64,000 nucleotides of DNA from Streptomyces lanatus (GTDB lineage: Bacteria; Actinomycetota; Actinomycetes; Streptomycetales; Streptomycetaceae), in contig NZ_BNBM01000004.1 in assembly GCF_014655715.1 (NCBI RefSeq), forward strand, positions 195,639-259,638. Direction: 5' to 3'. Within the stretch, counting starts at the first letter, position 1, and every line of letters starts with the position of its first letter. The position numbers and the translations under genes are program-made. Under the pieces are notes generated by a model. That model was not told the origin of the DNA. It did not search any database and saw only the letters and a list, made by a program, of their open reading frames with translations. Shown in pieces: positions 33,202-42,319 of this stretch.

Positions 33202-34866
33202 ATGAGCACCACCGAGTCACGACTGACGCCATCGGAGCAGCCGACGTCGGAACCGCCGAAGGCCGCCGCCGACCAGGCGGTCAAGGAGACGTTGGAGGAC
33301 TACACCCTCCGTTTCGCGCCGCGCAGTTACCGCCGCTGGAGCCCGATGGTCGTGGCCACCACCGCGCTCGGCGGGATCGCCTACATGGCCGACTTCTCCA
33401 TCGGCGCCGGCATCGGCCTGGCCCACGGCACGGGCAACGCGCTGGTCGCGATCGCTGTCGCCGCCGTCGTCATCTTCGTCACCGGCTTCCCGCTCGCGTA
33501 CTACGGGGCCCGCTACAACATCGACCTCGACCTGATCACCCGCGGCTCCGGCTTCGGCTACTACGGGTCCGTCCTGACCAGCGTCATCTTCGCCAGCTTC
33601 ACCTTCATCTTCTTCGCCCTCGAAGGCTCGATCATGGCCCAGGGGCTGAAGCTGGGCCTCGGACTGCCGCTGTGGCTGGGGTACTTGGTCTCCACGCTCA
33701 TGGTCATCCCGCTGGTGATCTACGGCATGAAGGCGCTGAGCAAGCTCCAGGTGTGGACCACCCCGATCTGGCTGCTGCTGATGGTCGGCCCGCTGGTCTA
33801 TCTGGTCGCCACCGACCCCGGCACGGTGGACCGCTTCCTCGCGTACGCCGGCACCGACGGCGAGGGCGGCGTCAACACGGCCTCCGTACTGCTCGGCGCG
33901 GGCGTATGTCTGTCGCTCATCGCGCAGATCGGCGAGCAGATCGACTACCTGCGCTTCATGCCGCCCAAGACCGAGGAGAACAAGCGCAGTTGGTGGACTG
34001 CCGTGGTGATGGCCGGGCCGGGGTGGGTGGTGCTCGGCGCGCTGAAGCAGGCCATCGGTGTCTTCCTCGCGGTGTACATCCTCGCCGAGGTCGGTCCGGC
34101 CGCCGCGCCCGAGCCGATCCAGCAGTTCCGCAGCGCCTTCGACACGATGATGCCGTCCTGGATGGTCGTGCCGCTGGCCGTGGTCCTGGTCGTCATCAGC
34201 CAGATCAAGATCAATGTGACGAACGCCTACTCCGGCTCGCTGGCCTGGACGAACTCCTTCACGCGCGTCACCCGGCACTATCCCGGGCGCATGGTCTTCG
34301 TCCTGGTCAACCTGGCCTTCGCGCTGATCCTGATGGAGGCCGACATGTTCAGCTTCCTCAACAGCATCCTCGGCTTCTACTCGAACTGCGCCATCGCCTG
34401 GGTCGTCACCGTCGCCACCGACATCGGCGTCAACAAGTACCTGCTGAAGCTGTCCCCGCTACGGCCGGAGTTCCGCCGCGGCATGCTGTACGCCGTCAAC
34501 CCGGTCGGTGTCGTGGCGTTCGTCGCCGCGTCCGGGCTGTCCATCGCCATGTACTTCCACGCTCTCGGCGACACCCTCCAGCCGTACTCCCCCGTCGCCG
34601 CGGCCCTGATCGCGTTCGTCCTGACGCCGGTCATGGCGATCGTCACCAAGGGCCGCTACTACCTGCGCCGCACCGACGACGGCATCGCCGAGCCCTTCCT
34701 GGACGGCGACGGCAATCCGAGCGCGCTCACCCTCGACTGCCATGTCTGCCACCAGCCGTACGAGCGTCCCGACCTCGCCGCCTGTGTCACCCATGACGCG
34801 GTGGTCTGCTCGCTGTGCCTGAGTACGGACAAGGTGGGCGACCACGTGCTGCCGGCCTCGGCCTGA
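33202..34866 (+). CDS. NCS1-type purine/cytosine permease with Cys-rich C-terminus
   Basis: A 554-residue transporter of the nucleobase:cation symporter-1 family, with about 12 spans and the motifs SYRRWSPMVVATTALGGIA, a GSGFGYYGSVL loop, GEQIDYLRFMP and IKINVTNAYSGSLAWTNSF. After the last span a cytoplasmic tail carries five Cys (513, 516, 528, 536, 539) in CHVCHQ and VCSLC patterns, a metal-ligand-like motif known from some bacterial NCS1 transporters. The ATG at 33202 is 5 bases after CTGGAG; a GTG at 33199 is possible. The substrate is probably a nucleobase or related compound. Confidence 0.88.
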   Translation: MSTTESRLTPSEQPTSEPPKAAADQAVKETLEDYTLRFAPRSYRRWSPMVVATTALGGIAYMADFSIGAGIGLAHGTGNALVAIAVAAVVIFVTGFPLAYYGARYNIDLDLITRGSGFGYYGSVLTSVIFASFTFIFFALEGSIMAQGLKLGLGLPLWLGYLVSTLMVIPLVIYGMKALSKLQVWTTPIWLLLMVGPLVYLVATDPGTVDRFLAYAGTDGEGGVNTASVLLGAGVCLSLIAQIGEQIDYLRFMPPKTEENKRSWWTAVVMAGPGWVVLGALKQAIGVFLAVYILAEVGPAAAPEPIQQFRSAFDTMMPSWMVVPLAVVLVVISQIKINVTNAYSGSLAWTNSFTRVTRHYPGRMVFVLVNLAFALILMEADMFSFLNSILGFYSNCAIAWVVTVATDIGVNKYLLKLSPLRPEFRRGMLYAVNPVGVVAFVAASGLSIAMYFHALGDTLQPYSPVAAALIAFVLTPVMAIVTKGRYYLRRTDDGIAEPFLDGDGNPSALTLDCHVCHQPYERPDLAACVTHDAVVCSLCLSTDKVGDHVLPASA

Positions 34867-34929
34867 GGCCAAGCGTTCGGCGGAACTTTCGTCCAAGACA
34901 GGGCGGGCGAAGTAGGCGACCGTAGAGGT

Positions 34930-35760
34930 ATGCGCACACACGAAGTGGGGGCTTCGGCCCCCATGGAACGCGATGCCGACGACGGCTGGGAGGTCGCCCG
35001 ACCGCTCGGCGGGCTGTCTCTCGACGGCGTCCGGATGGCCGGATTCCGTGATCGCATGGACGTCGGGCTGGACCTGCGGGTACTCCCCCAGCCCGCCGTG
35101 ATCGTCGTCATCGGGCTCGGGGACACCCCGCTCACGGTGGAGAGCCCAGCCGGTCACCGGCCCATGCGGAGCCTGGTCGCCTCGCTGGCGCCGGGGCCCG
35201 CCCGCATCCGGGGTGAGCGTGTGGAGTGCGTCGAAGTGCACCTGTCGCCCCGGGTCGCCTATGCGCTGCTCGGTGTCTCCCCGCATGAGCTGCAAGGGTC
35301 CGTCACCAGTCTCGACGATCTGTGGGGGCCGGGGGCGCGCCGTCTCGGCGAACGGCTGGCCGACGCCGGGACGTGGCGCGAACGCCTCGCGCTGACCGAC
35401 GAGTTCCTCACGGAGCGGGCGGCCTCGGCACCGGCCATGTCGCCCGAGGTGGCCGCCGTATGGGATGCCATCGTGGCCTGCCGGGGCCGGGTCCGGGTCG
35501 CCGACCTCGCGGCGTTGTGCGGCTGGAGCCGCAAGCGGCTGTGGGCCCGGTTCGGTGCGCAGATCGGGCTCACTCCCAAGCGGGCCGCGATGCTGGTCCG
35601 CTTCGACCATGCCGCCCGGGCGCTGTGCGCGGGCCAGTCTTTCAGCGACGTCGCGCTGACCTGCGGATACGCCGATCAGTCGCATCTCCATCGCGATGTT
35701 CTGGCCCTCTCCGGGTGCACTCCGGGGGCTCTGACCGACCTGAACACGACCGCCGGCTGA
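34930..35760 (+). CDS. AraC-family transcriptional regulator
   Basis: A 276-residue regulator. The C-terminal AraC/XylS DNA-binding domain has two helix-turn-helix units: VADLAALCGWSRKRLWARFGAQIGLTPKRAAMLVRF and FSDVALTCGYADQSHLHRDV, followed by the conserved CTPGAL. The N-terminal part, about 130 residues, is a ligand/beta domain typical of Streptomyces members. It lies immediately upstream of the O-methyltransferase gene on the same strand and may control it or the preceding permease; this is position-based inference. Confidence 0.9.
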   Translation: MRTHEVGASAPMERDADDGWEVARPLGGLSLDGVRMAGFRDRMDVGLDLRVLPQPAVIVVIGLGDTPLTVESPAGHRPMRSLVASLAPGPARIRGERVECVEVHLSPRVAYALLGVSPHELQGSVTSLDDLWGPGARRLGERLADAGTWRERLALTDEFLTERAASAPAMSPEVAAVWDAIVACRGRVRVADLAALCGWSRKRLWARFGAQIGLTPKRAAMLVRFDHAARALCAGQSFSDVALTCGYADQSHLHRDVLALSGCTPGALTDLNTTAG

Positions 35761-35841
35761 CGCCTCGCGCGCGCCGGAAGTCGGCCATGTGCGCACGCCG
35801 ATCGACGCACGTACACGACCACGCACGGAAGGACAGCACCT

Positions 35842-36903
35842 GTGTCGAACACCGATGTCCGAATCGATGTCCGAGCAGCGGCCATGGCGGACCGCGATCT
35901 GATCGCCCGGCTCGCGTTCGGGAGCATGGCCGCGCAGACGTTGCGCGCGGCGGTCCGGTTACGGGTCGCGGAACTCGTCGGTGACACACCGCGCGGCGCC
36001 GCCGCGGTGGCCGCCGACGCCGGAACCGAACCGCAGGCCATGGCACGGCTGTTGCGTGCCCTGGCCGGCCTCGGCCTGCTGAAGGAGCACGGCCCCGACT
36101 CCTTCTCGGTGACCGCGGCCGGGGCGCTCCTCGCCCCGGGGCATCCCGAGTCGCTCACCTCGTTCGTGCGGATGTTCACCGAGCCGGCGATCATCCGTGC
36201 GTGGGAGCACCTGGACGACAGTGTCCGCAGCGGGGAGGTCGCGTTCGACACCGTCTTCGGCACCGACTTCTTCAGCCATCTCGCCCAACACCCGGAGCTG
36301 TCCGCGGAGTTCAACGCCGCGATGAGCCAAGCCGTCGCCGAGACGGCCGCCGTGCTGCCGTACGCCTTCGACTTCGGCAAGTTCAGCTCGGTCACGGATG
36401 TCGGCGGGGGCGACGGAACTCTCCTCGCCGGGGTTCTCGGTGCGCATCCGGGGCTCTCCGGCGTGGTCCTCGATACGGAGCAGGGGCTTGCCGGGGCGTC
36501 GAGGACGCTGGAACGGTATGGGCTGACCGGCCGTTGCTCCCTGGTCGCGGGAGACTTCTTCCGCTCGGTGCCCGAGGGCTCGGACCTGTATCTGATCAAG
36601 AGCGTCCTGCACGACTGGTCGGACGACCAGGTGGTCACGATCCTGACGCACTGCCGTCAGGTGCTGCCGCCCGGAGGGCTCGTGCTGATCGTGGAGCCCG
36701 TGCTGCCCGAGTCCGTCGACGCCACCGCCGATGCCGAGATCACCTATCTCAGTGACCTCAACATGCTGGTGAACCTGGGCGGCAGGGAACGCTCCCGCGC
36801 GGACTTCGCGAAGGTGTGCCGGCGTGCGGGTCTGGCCCTGAAGTCGGTGACCCCGCTCGCGGAGGCGGAGCCGTTCTGCCTCATCGAGGCCGTGGCCGAC
36901 TGA
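35842..36903 (+). CDS. O-methyltransferase (acetylserotonin/caffeate-like)
   Basis: A 353-residue plant-like/actinobacterial O-methyltransferase. The N-terminal winged-helix dimerisation domain is followed by a SAM site (TDVGGGDGTLLAGVLGAHPGL), an acidic motif near GVVLDTE, and the catalytic-His region LIKSVLHDWSDDQV, with final MLVNLGGRERSRADFAKVC. This is the family of TcmN/carminomycin-type tailoring methyltransferases. The GTG at 35842 follows GGAAGGAC. Acceptor unknown; no polyketide genes are next to it. Confidence 0.9.
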   Translation: MSNTDVRIDVRAAAMADRDLIARLAFGSMAAQTLRAAVRLRVAELVGDTPRGAAAVAADAGTEPQAMARLLRALAGLGLLKEHGPDSFSVTAAGALLAPGHPESLTSFVRMFTEPAIIRAWEHLDDSVRSGEVAFDTVFGTDFFSHLAQHPELSAEFNAAMSQAVAETAAVLPYAFDFGKFSSVTDVGGGDGTLLAGVLGAHPGLSGVVLDTEQGLAGASRTLERYGLTGRCSLVAGDFFRSVPEGSDLYLIKSVLHDWSDDQVVTILTHCRQVLPPGGLVLIVEPVLPESVDATADAEITYLSDLNMLVNLGGRERSRADFAKVCRRAGLALKSVTPLAEAEPFCLIEAVAD

Positions 36904-36968
36904 TCGGGGCATGCGGGGAGGGCTGCGCCTGTCACAGATCACCGCGCTGCTTTGTCTCAGTCGGTGAA

Positions 36969-37013
36969 TTCCACGGCAAACACAGTCACGGCAACCGCGG
37001 TCACGGCAACCGC
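36969..37013 (+). repeat. 15-bp imperfect tandem repeat
   Basis: Three adjacent units of about 15 bases resemble GTCACGGCAACCGCG; the last two (36985-36998 and 37000-37013) share 14 identical bases, and the first (from 36970) is worn. They sit just before the cupin gene. They may be regulatory or a slipped-strand expansion. Confidence 0.6.
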
Positions 37014-37033
37014 AGAAGGTGAGTTCCCTCCCC

Positions 37034-37444
37034 ATGAGCATCGAAAGTCCCGCCACGCCTCCGCCGCCGGCGGTGGAGATCCTCGCGTCGGTCCCGAACG
37101 CCCCGATCCCCGACAACGCCCAGGTCACCACCGTCCTGATCACACTGCCGCCGGGCAGCGCCGGATCCCCTCCGCACCGCCATCCCGGTCCGGCGTTCGG
37201 GTATGTGATCAAAGGCGAGGTGATCTTCGAGCTGGAGGGCGAGCCGGAGCGCGTCATCAAGGCCGGGGAGGCGTTCTGGGAGCCCGGCGGTGACGTCATC
37301 CACTACCAGGGCGCCAACAACCTCGCGGATGCGGAGACCGTGTTCACGGCCACGCTGGTGGGTGAGCCCGGGCAGCCGGTGCTGACCTTCGTGAGCGAGG
37401 AGGAACTCGAGGAGCGGCGCGACCGCCGGGCACCACGACCGTGA
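37034..37444 (+). CDS. Cupin-domain protein
   Basis: A 136-residue single-domain cupin. Motif 1 is the SPPHRHPGPAFGYVIKGEVIFEL stretch (two His ligands plus Glu later), motif 2 the EAFWEPGGDVIHYQGANN stretch with its His. The fold binds a metal; functions include dioxygenases, isomerases and small-molecule binding. An alternative in-frame GTG at 37019 overlaps its own ribosome site, so 37034 is favoured. It is upstream of, and probably co-transcribed with, a DMT-type permease, 129 bases downstream. Confidence 0.85.
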   Translation: MSIESPATPPPPAVEILASVPNAPIPDNAQVTTVLITLPPGSAGSPPHRHPGPAFGYVIKGEVIFELEGEPERVIKAGEAFWEPGGDVIHYQGANNLADAETVFTATLVGEPGQPVLTFVSEEELEERRDRRAPRP

Positions 37445-37573
37445 CGGTGCGGCGAGGTGGACCGGCCGTGTTCCGGCCCGCCTCGCCCGCGGTCCCCGTG
37501 CGCACGCGCGGGCGGCAGGCGACCATGGCTGGAGGGGTCCCGCCGGTGTCGCCCCCCTCCGCCGGGCCGGGAG

Positions 37574-38470
37574 GTGACCGCGCTGCACACCCCGCTCTCC
37601 GTCGTCTTCGCGCTGTGCGCGGCCTTGAGCAACGCCGTCGCCACCGTGCTGCAGCGCAAGGCCGCTCTCACGGTGCCGCGCTCCGCAGGGTTCCGGGCGG
37701 GGCTGATCCTCGATCTGCTGCGGCGGCCCGTGTGGCTGGCGGGCATCCTCACGGTGATCGTCGCCGCCGTGTGCCAGGCGCTGGCGCTGGCGACCGGGCC
37801 GCTGACGATCGTGCAGCCGCTGTTCGTGCTGGAACTGCCGTTCACCCTCGTCGTCGCCTCGCTGCTGCTGCACCGCAATCTGCCCCGCACCGGCTGGCTG
37901 GCCGTGGGCGTGGTGGTGGCGGGGCTGGGGGTCGCGCTCGCCGCTGCCGCGCCCGCGGGCAATCGCACCCATGTGGCCCTGGACCGCTGGGTGCCCGCGC
38001 TCGTCGTGTGCATGGGCCTGGTCGTCGCTCTCGCTCTCGCCGCCTTCCGGCGTCCGGAGGGCCGTGCCCGGGCGGCGTGCCTGGGTGCCGCGACGGCGAT
38101 CAGTTACGCGCTGACCGCGGCCCTGATGAAGGCCGCCATGCACATCCTCGACGATCAGGGTCCCGTGGGCTTCTTCTCCGCCTGGCAGACGTACGCCTTC
38201 GCGGCGACCGGCGTCTGCGCGCTGCTCCTGCTGGAGCACGCGATGCAGGCCGGCCCGCTGGTCGCCTCGCAGCCCGCCCTCACCCTCGGAGACGCGCTGG
38301 TGAGCCTCGCCCTCGGGATCACCCTGTACGAGGAGACCGTCCGCTCCGGGTGGTGGCTGCTGCCCCAGCTGCTCGGCGTCGCGCTGATCGCCACGGGTGT
38401 CTTCGCACTGTCCCGGATCCCGCTGGCGCGGGCGGTGGTGGCGCCGGAGGAGGAACGGCAGACCGGGTAG
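37574..38470 (+). CDS. DMT/EamA-type transporter
   Basis: A 298-residue membrane protein with about nine to ten hydrophobic segments, among them SVVFALCAALSNAVATVLQ at the start, LTVIVAAVCQALALATGPLTIVQPLFVLELPFTLVVASLLLH and ALTLGDALVSLALGITLYEE near the end. This is the EamA/DMT family, exporters of amino acids, drugs or metabolites. The GTG at 37574 is likely; the codons before it are Arg/Pro-rich. Substrate not predictable. Confidence 0.8.
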   Translation: MTALHTPLSVVFALCAALSNAVATVLQRKAALTVPRSAGFRAGLILDLLRRPVWLAGILTVIVAAVCQALALATGPLTIVQPLFVLELPFTLVVASLLLHRNLPRTGWLAVGVVVAGLGVALAAAAPAGNRTHVALDRWVPALVVCMGLVVALALAAFRRPEGRARAACLGAATAISYALTAALMKAAMHILDDQGPVGFFSAWQTYAFAATGVCALLLLEHAMQAGPLVASQPALTLGDALVSLALGITLYEETVRSGWWLLPQLLGVALIATGVFALSRIPLARAVVAPEEERQTG

Positions 38471-38541
38471 CGACGCGGCGGCTCATGCATCCGGTCGGTG
38501 TGCCTGTCGTATCCGCCGCGCTCCCGATCGTCTTCTTGGTA

Positions 38542-38561
38542 GCAGGGCATTCCCGCCCTGC
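38542..38561. terminator. Hairpin between the DMT transporter and VOC genes
   Basis: GCAGGGC-N6-GCCCTGC forms a 7-bp stem 72 bases after the transporter stop and 28 bases before the VOC start. It may end the upstream transcript or sit in the leader of the VOC-DGPF-ECF42 operon. Confidence 0.5.
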
Positions 38562-38588
38562 ACAGCAGCCACTCAAGGAGTCGATCCC

Positions 38589-39074
38589 ATGTCACCGTCA
38601 ACCACGCCACAGCCGATTCCCGACACCTATCGCCGGGTCACCCCGTGTCTGGTCGTCGAGGGTGCCGCCAAGGCGCTCGAGTTCTACCGCGAGGTGTTCG
38701 CGGCCACCGAGCGGATGCGGTTCCCGGGGCCTGGCGGCACCGTCGCGCACGCCGAGATCGAGATCGGGGACTCGGTCGTGTTCGTCGAGGACCCCTCGCC
38801 CATGCTGGGCACCGAGGCACCGCCCGTCGGCGGCCTGCCCGGCAGCCCCGCCTTCCTGTTCGTGTACGTCGAGGACGTGGACGCGGTCGTCGCGCGCGCC
38901 GTGGAGCTCGGGGCGACGCTGAAGCGGGCACCGGAGGACCAGTTCTACGGTGACCGGGACGGGACCATCGTGGATCCGTACGGGCACTGCTGGACCGTGG
39001 CCACACATGTGGAGGACGTCAGCGCCGAGGAGGCGCGGCGTCGGATGGCCGCCATGATGGGAGGCGAGGCGTGA
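38589..39074 (+). CDS. VOC/PhnB-like protein of the ECF42 operon
   Basis: A 161-residue glyoxalase-fold protein of the PhnB type (TPCLVVEGAAKALEFYREVF, MRFPGPGGTVAHAEIEIGDSVVFVED, QFYGDRDGTIVDPYGHCWTVATH). Its stop overlaps the GTG start of the DGPF gene. Such proteins are frequent neighbours of ECF42 sigma factors and may be their output or ligand-binding component, though this is not proven. Confidence 0.9.
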   Translation: MSPSTTPQPIPDTYRRVTPCLVVEGAAKALEFYREVFAATERMRFPGPGGTVAHAEIEIGDSVVFVEDPSPMLGTEAPPVGGLPGSPAFLFVYVEDVDAVVARAVELGATLKRAPEDQFYGDRDGTIVDPYGHCWTVATHVEDVSAEEARRRMAAMMGGEA

Positions 39075-39424
39075 AGTACGTGCTGTTGTTCGTAGAGACC
39101 GAGGAGTTCGCCGCGGAGCTGGAGGCGATGGGCCCGGCCGAGCGGGCGCGGGCGTTCGGGCGGGTCGACGAGTGGTTCGCCGCCCACGCCGGCAAGGTCA
39201 CGGGCGGGCAGAAGCTGCGGGACCCGGGGACGGCGACGACCGTAAGGCTGGAGGGCGGGGAGCCGGTGGTGGTCGACGGGCCGTTCGTCGAGGGCAAGGA
39301 GGTCGTCAGCGGGTACGCCGAGATCGACGTCGCCGATCTCGATGAGGCCCTGCGGATGGTGCGTACCTGGCCGGGCTGCCCGGTGGTGGAGATCCGCCCG
39401 GTGGAGACCGGCCCGCTGGAGTGA
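39071..39424 (+). CDS. DGPF-domain (YCII-related) protein
   Basis: A 117-residue protein with the eponymous DGPF motif in VVVDGPFVEGKEVVSGY, after KYVLLFVETEEF and the conserved RDPGTATTVR. DGPF/YCII proteins are the standard genetic partners of ECF42 sigma factors. It starts with GTG, overlapping the stop of the VOC gene by 4 bases, and lies 7 bases before the sigma gene. Confidence 0.92.
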   Translation: MKYVLLFVETEEFAAELEAMGPAERARAFGRVDEWFAAHAGKVTGGQKLRDPGTATTVRLEGGEPVVVDGPFVEGKEVVSGYAEIDVADLDEALRMVRTWPGCPVVEIRPVETGPLE

Positions 39425-39431
39425 GCGCCAG

Positions 39432-40649
39432 GTGACCTCATCGCCGTACGGCACGGCCGAGTCGCACGACCGGCTGGCCCGCGTGGTCCGGGAGCACGCG
39501 GGCCGGCTGGCCGCCTCGCTGATCCAGGTGACCGGTGACTTCTCCACCGCCGAGGACCTGGTGCAGGACGCCGTGCTGGTGGCGCTGAAGCGGTGGCCGC
39601 AGGAGGGTGTTCCGGAGCGGCCGGACGCCTGGCTGTTCACGGTGGCGCGACGGCGCGGGCTGGATCTGCTGCGGCGTCAGGAGAACTACCGGCGCAAGCT
39701 GGCGCAGTTGCGCTGGCCGGACGAGGGTGAGGCGTCGGAGCCGGACGAGCGGCTGCGGCTGATCTTCACCTGCTGCCATCCGGCGCTCACGCAGGAGGCG
39801 CAGATCGCGCTCACCTTGCGGATGGTGTGCGGGCTGACCACCGCGCAGATCGCCCGTGCCTTTCTGGTGCGGGAGTCGACCGTGGCGCAGCGGATCACCC
39901 GGGCCAAGCAGAAGATCACCAGGGCGGGTATCCCGTACCGGGTGCCCGACGACGAGGAGCTGGGCGGGCGTCTCTCCCAGGTCCTCGCCGTGATCTATCT
40001 GCTGTTCAACGAGGGCTACCTGTCCACCGCCGGGCAGGCGCAGTCGCACGATCTCGCCGACGACGCCGAGTGGCTGGCCGCGCTGCTGCACCGGTTGATG
40101 CCGACCGAGCCCGAGGCGGCCGGGCTGCTGGCGCTGATCCGGCTGCACCGGGCGCGCACGGCCGCCCGCTTCACCCCCGAGGGCACGCTGGTGCGGCTGG
40201 CGGAGCAGAACCGCTCGCTGTGGGACCACGAGGCGATCGCGGCGGCCGCGGCGCTGCTGACCCGTGCCATCAGACGGCGGCGTCCGGGCCCGTACCAGTT
40301 GCAGGCGGCGATCGTGGCCTGTCACGCGGAGGCCGTGCGCTGGGAGGACACCGACTGGGAGCAGATCGTGCTGCTGTACGACATGCTGCTGCACCTCGCC
40401 CCGTCACCGGTCACGCGGCTGCACCGCACGATCGCCCTGCGCTATACCGAGGGGCCGCGCGCCGCCCTGGCCGAAGTGGAAGGTCTGGCCCCGGAGCTGG
40501 ACGGGTACTACCTGTTCCACGCCACCCGAGCCGACCTGTTGCGCGCCCTCGACCGCCCCGACGAGGCCCGCCAGGCGGACCGTCTCGCCCTCGACCTGAC
40601 CACCAACCCCGCGGAGCGCGCCCTGCTTCAGGAGCGGGCCACCTCCTGA
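39432..40649 (+). CDS. ECF42-type RNA polymerase sigma factor
   Basis: A 405-residue sigma factor. Region 2 is visible as [20 protein letters not shown] and [20 protein letters not shown]; region 4 has [34 protein letters not shown] long C-terminal extension of about 200 residues follows ([12 protein letters not shown] onward, TPR-like helices), the hallmark of group ECF42, which has no classical anti-sigma factor; the extension is thought to regulate it. It is co-transcribed with DGPF and VOC genes. The likely role is control of this operon under an unknown signal. Confidence 0.92.
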   Translation: MTSSPYGTAESHDRLARVVREHAGRLAASLIQVTGDFSTAEDLVQDAVLVALKRWPQEGVPERPDAWLFTVARRRGLDLLRRQENYRRKLAQLRWPDEGEASEPDERLRLIFTCCHPALTQEAQIALTLRMVCGLTTAQIARAFLVRESTVAQRITRAKQKITRAGIPYRVPDDEELGGRLSQVLAVIYLLFNEGYLSTAGQAQSHDLADDAEWLAALLHRLMPTEPEAAGLLALIRLHRARTAARFTPEGTLVRLAEQNRSLWDHEAIAAAAALLTRAIRRRRPGPYQLQAAIVACHAEAVRWEDTDWEQIVLLYDMLLHLAPSPVTRLHRTIALRYTEGPRAALAEVEGLAPELDGYYLFHATRADLLRALDRPDEARQADRLALDLTTNPAERALLQERATS

Positions 40650-41536
40650 GAGGGCGCCTGGCGCGCTCCGTCCGTCCGGGACTCCAACGCGTGCAGTACG
40701 GCCACCATGTCCTCGCCGCCGTGTCCTTGGGCGACCGCCTCGCCGAACAGGGCATGGCAGACGTCGAGCAGTGGGGAGGCGATGTCGGCCTTGCGGGCGG
40801 CCTCGGCGATCAGCCGGTTGTTCTTCAGGACGTCCGCGGCGGCGGCCTGCACGGCGAAGTCCCGGCTCAGCAGCTTGGGCGCCTTGCCCCGCGAGACGGA
40901 ACTGGCCATAGGCCCGGCGTCCAGGACGTCCTTGAGCAGGCGCTGGTCGAGCCCGTGCCGGTCAGCGAAGTGGAACGCCTCGGTCAGTCCGGTGACCAGC
41001 GTGATCAGGAACAGGTTGACCGAGAATTTCATCAGCAGCGCACCCGAGACGCCCCCGCACGTGAACGTCTCACGGCACATGGGCTCCAGGAGCGGGCGTA
41101 CGTCCGCCACGGCGTCGTCGTCGCCCGCGAGCATCCCCACGAGCGCGCCCTGTTCGGCGGGGACGCGTGAGCCGGAGACCGGGGCCTCGACATAGCGTCC
41201 GCCGGCGGCCCGTACGGCGTCCTGGAGGGCGGCGGAGTACTCCGGTGAGGTCGTGCCCATGTGGACGACGGTGCGGCCGGCGACGCGTGCGGCGAAGTCC
41301 GCGGTGCCGCGCCGGAGAACCGTGTCCAGGGCGGTCTCGTCGGCCAGCATGAGGATCACCGTCTCCGCCCGTGCGAAGACCTCGGTGGGGCCGGGCGCGA
41401 CCTCGGCGCCGGCGGCGCGCAGGGCCACACAGCGGTCCGGGGTGCGGTTCCACACGACCAGGGGCGTTCCCGCGCGAGCCAGGTTGAGCGCCATGGGCTG
41501 TCCCATGACGCCGAGACCGATGAAACCCACGTACAC
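40628..41536 (-). CDS. NAD(P)-dependent beta-hydroxyacid dehydrogenase (3-hydroxyisobutyrate dehydrogenase-like)
   Basis: A 302-residue reductase of the 3-hydroxyisobutyrate dehydrogenase/6-phosphogluconate-like family. It has the N-terminal Rossmann motif [13 protein letters not shown], the substrate-binding [16 protein letters not shown] (GSR) and the catalytic Lys in [13 protein letters not shown]. The start at 41536 is a GTG. The gene is divergent from a TetR gene, with two palindromic operators in between, so the TetR protein probably represses it. The substrate is not predictable; many members reduce small beta-hydroxyacids or imines. Confidence 0.9.
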   Translation of the reverse strand: MYVGFIGLGVMGQPMALNLARAGTPLVVWNRTPDRCVALRAAGAEVAPGPTEVFARAETVILMLADETALDTVLRRGTADFAARVAGRTVVHMGTTSPEYSAALQDAVRAAGGRYVEAPVSGSRVPAEQGALVGMLAGDDDAVADVRPLLEPMCRETFTCGGVSGALLMKFSVNLFLITLVTGLTEAFHFADRHGLDQRLLKDVLDAGPMASSVSRGKAPKLLSRDFAVQAAAADVLKNNRLIAEAARKADIASPLLDVCHALFGEAVAQGHGGEDMVAVLHALESRTDGARQAPSQEVARS

Positions 41537-41556
41537 GATGCACCGCCGCCTTCCAC

Positions 41557-41601
41557 TATGACCACGGTCATAATAGCGGTGTCACTATGACCGTGGTCAT
41601 A
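41557..41601. promoter_or_regulatory. Two palindromic operators (TATGACC-N2-GGTCATA) between dehydrogenase and TetR
   Basis: Two perfect 16-bp palindromes, TATGACC-AC-GGTCATA (41557-41572) and TATGACC-GT-GGTCATA (41586-41601), with 29 bp between their centres (about three helical turns), lie in the 100-bp divergent space. They are typical TetR sites and probably allow the regulator to repress both genes. Confidence 0.85.
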
Positions 41602-41635
41602 GAATGGCCACCGGGAACAGCGAGGGAGGACAGGC

Positions 41636-42232
41636 ATGGCAATGTCCGAACGGGGGCCACGCGAACGCATGGTCTTCAGCGCGGCCCAGCTCATCCGGCG
41701 GGACGGGGTCGCCTCGACCGGGATGCGTGAGGTCGCCGTGCACGCCTCGGCACCGCGCGGCTCACTGCAGCACTACTTCCCCGGCGGCAAGGAGCAGTTG
41801 GTCAACGAGGCGGTGGGCTGGGCGGGGCGGTACGCGGCCGGGCGGGTCGGCCGATTCCTCGCCGCGCTGCCCGAACCGACGCCGAGTCGGCTGTTCGCGC
41901 AGATGGTGCGCCAGTGGACCGACGAGTACGAGACCGCCGGGTTCGCGGGCGGCTGCCCCGTCGCGGCGGCCACCGTGGACTGCGCGGAGTCCACCGGGTC
42001 CACACGAGAGGCGGCGGCAGCGGCGTTCGCCGCCTGGACGGGGCCGGTGAGCGAGGCGCTGGTGGACATGGGAGTGCCCCGGGAACGGGCCGGTGCGCTG
42101 GCCACGCTCATGATCAGCACGCTGGAGGGGGCGATCCTGATGGCGCGGGCGGAGCGGGACGTACGCGCGCTGACGACCGTGGCCGGGGAGCTGGGGCCCC
42201 TGCTCGACTCCGCGGTGGACAAGGCCCTTTGA
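41636..42232 (+). CDS. TetR-family repressor
   Basis: A 198-residue regulator. The N-terminal helix-turn-helix (FSAAQLIRRDGVASTGMREVAVHASAPRGSLQHYFPGGKEQLVNEAV) is typical; the remainder is a helical ligand-binding domain containing CAEST and PRERAGALATLMISTLEGAILMARAE. It is divergent from the dehydrogenase gene across two matching palindromes, to which it probably binds. A drug exporter follows 88 bases downstream on the same strand and may also be a target. Confidence 0.92.
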   Translation: MAMSERGPRERMVFSAAQLIRRDGVASTGMREVAVHASAPRGSLQHYFPGGKEQLVNEAVGWAGRYAAGRVGRFLAALPEPTPSRLFAQMVRQWTDEYETAGFAGGCPVAAATVDCAESTGSTREAAAAAFAAWTGPVSEALVDMGVPRERAGALATLMISTLEGAILMARAERDVRALTTVAGELGPLLDSAVDKAL

Positions 42233-42319
42233 CCGCCCTCGATGACAAGACGGTTGCTCCGCCCTGTGACGTGAGGTGCTGGTGATGCGAGGTGGTCGGG
42301 GCGGGCGCACACTGGACGG

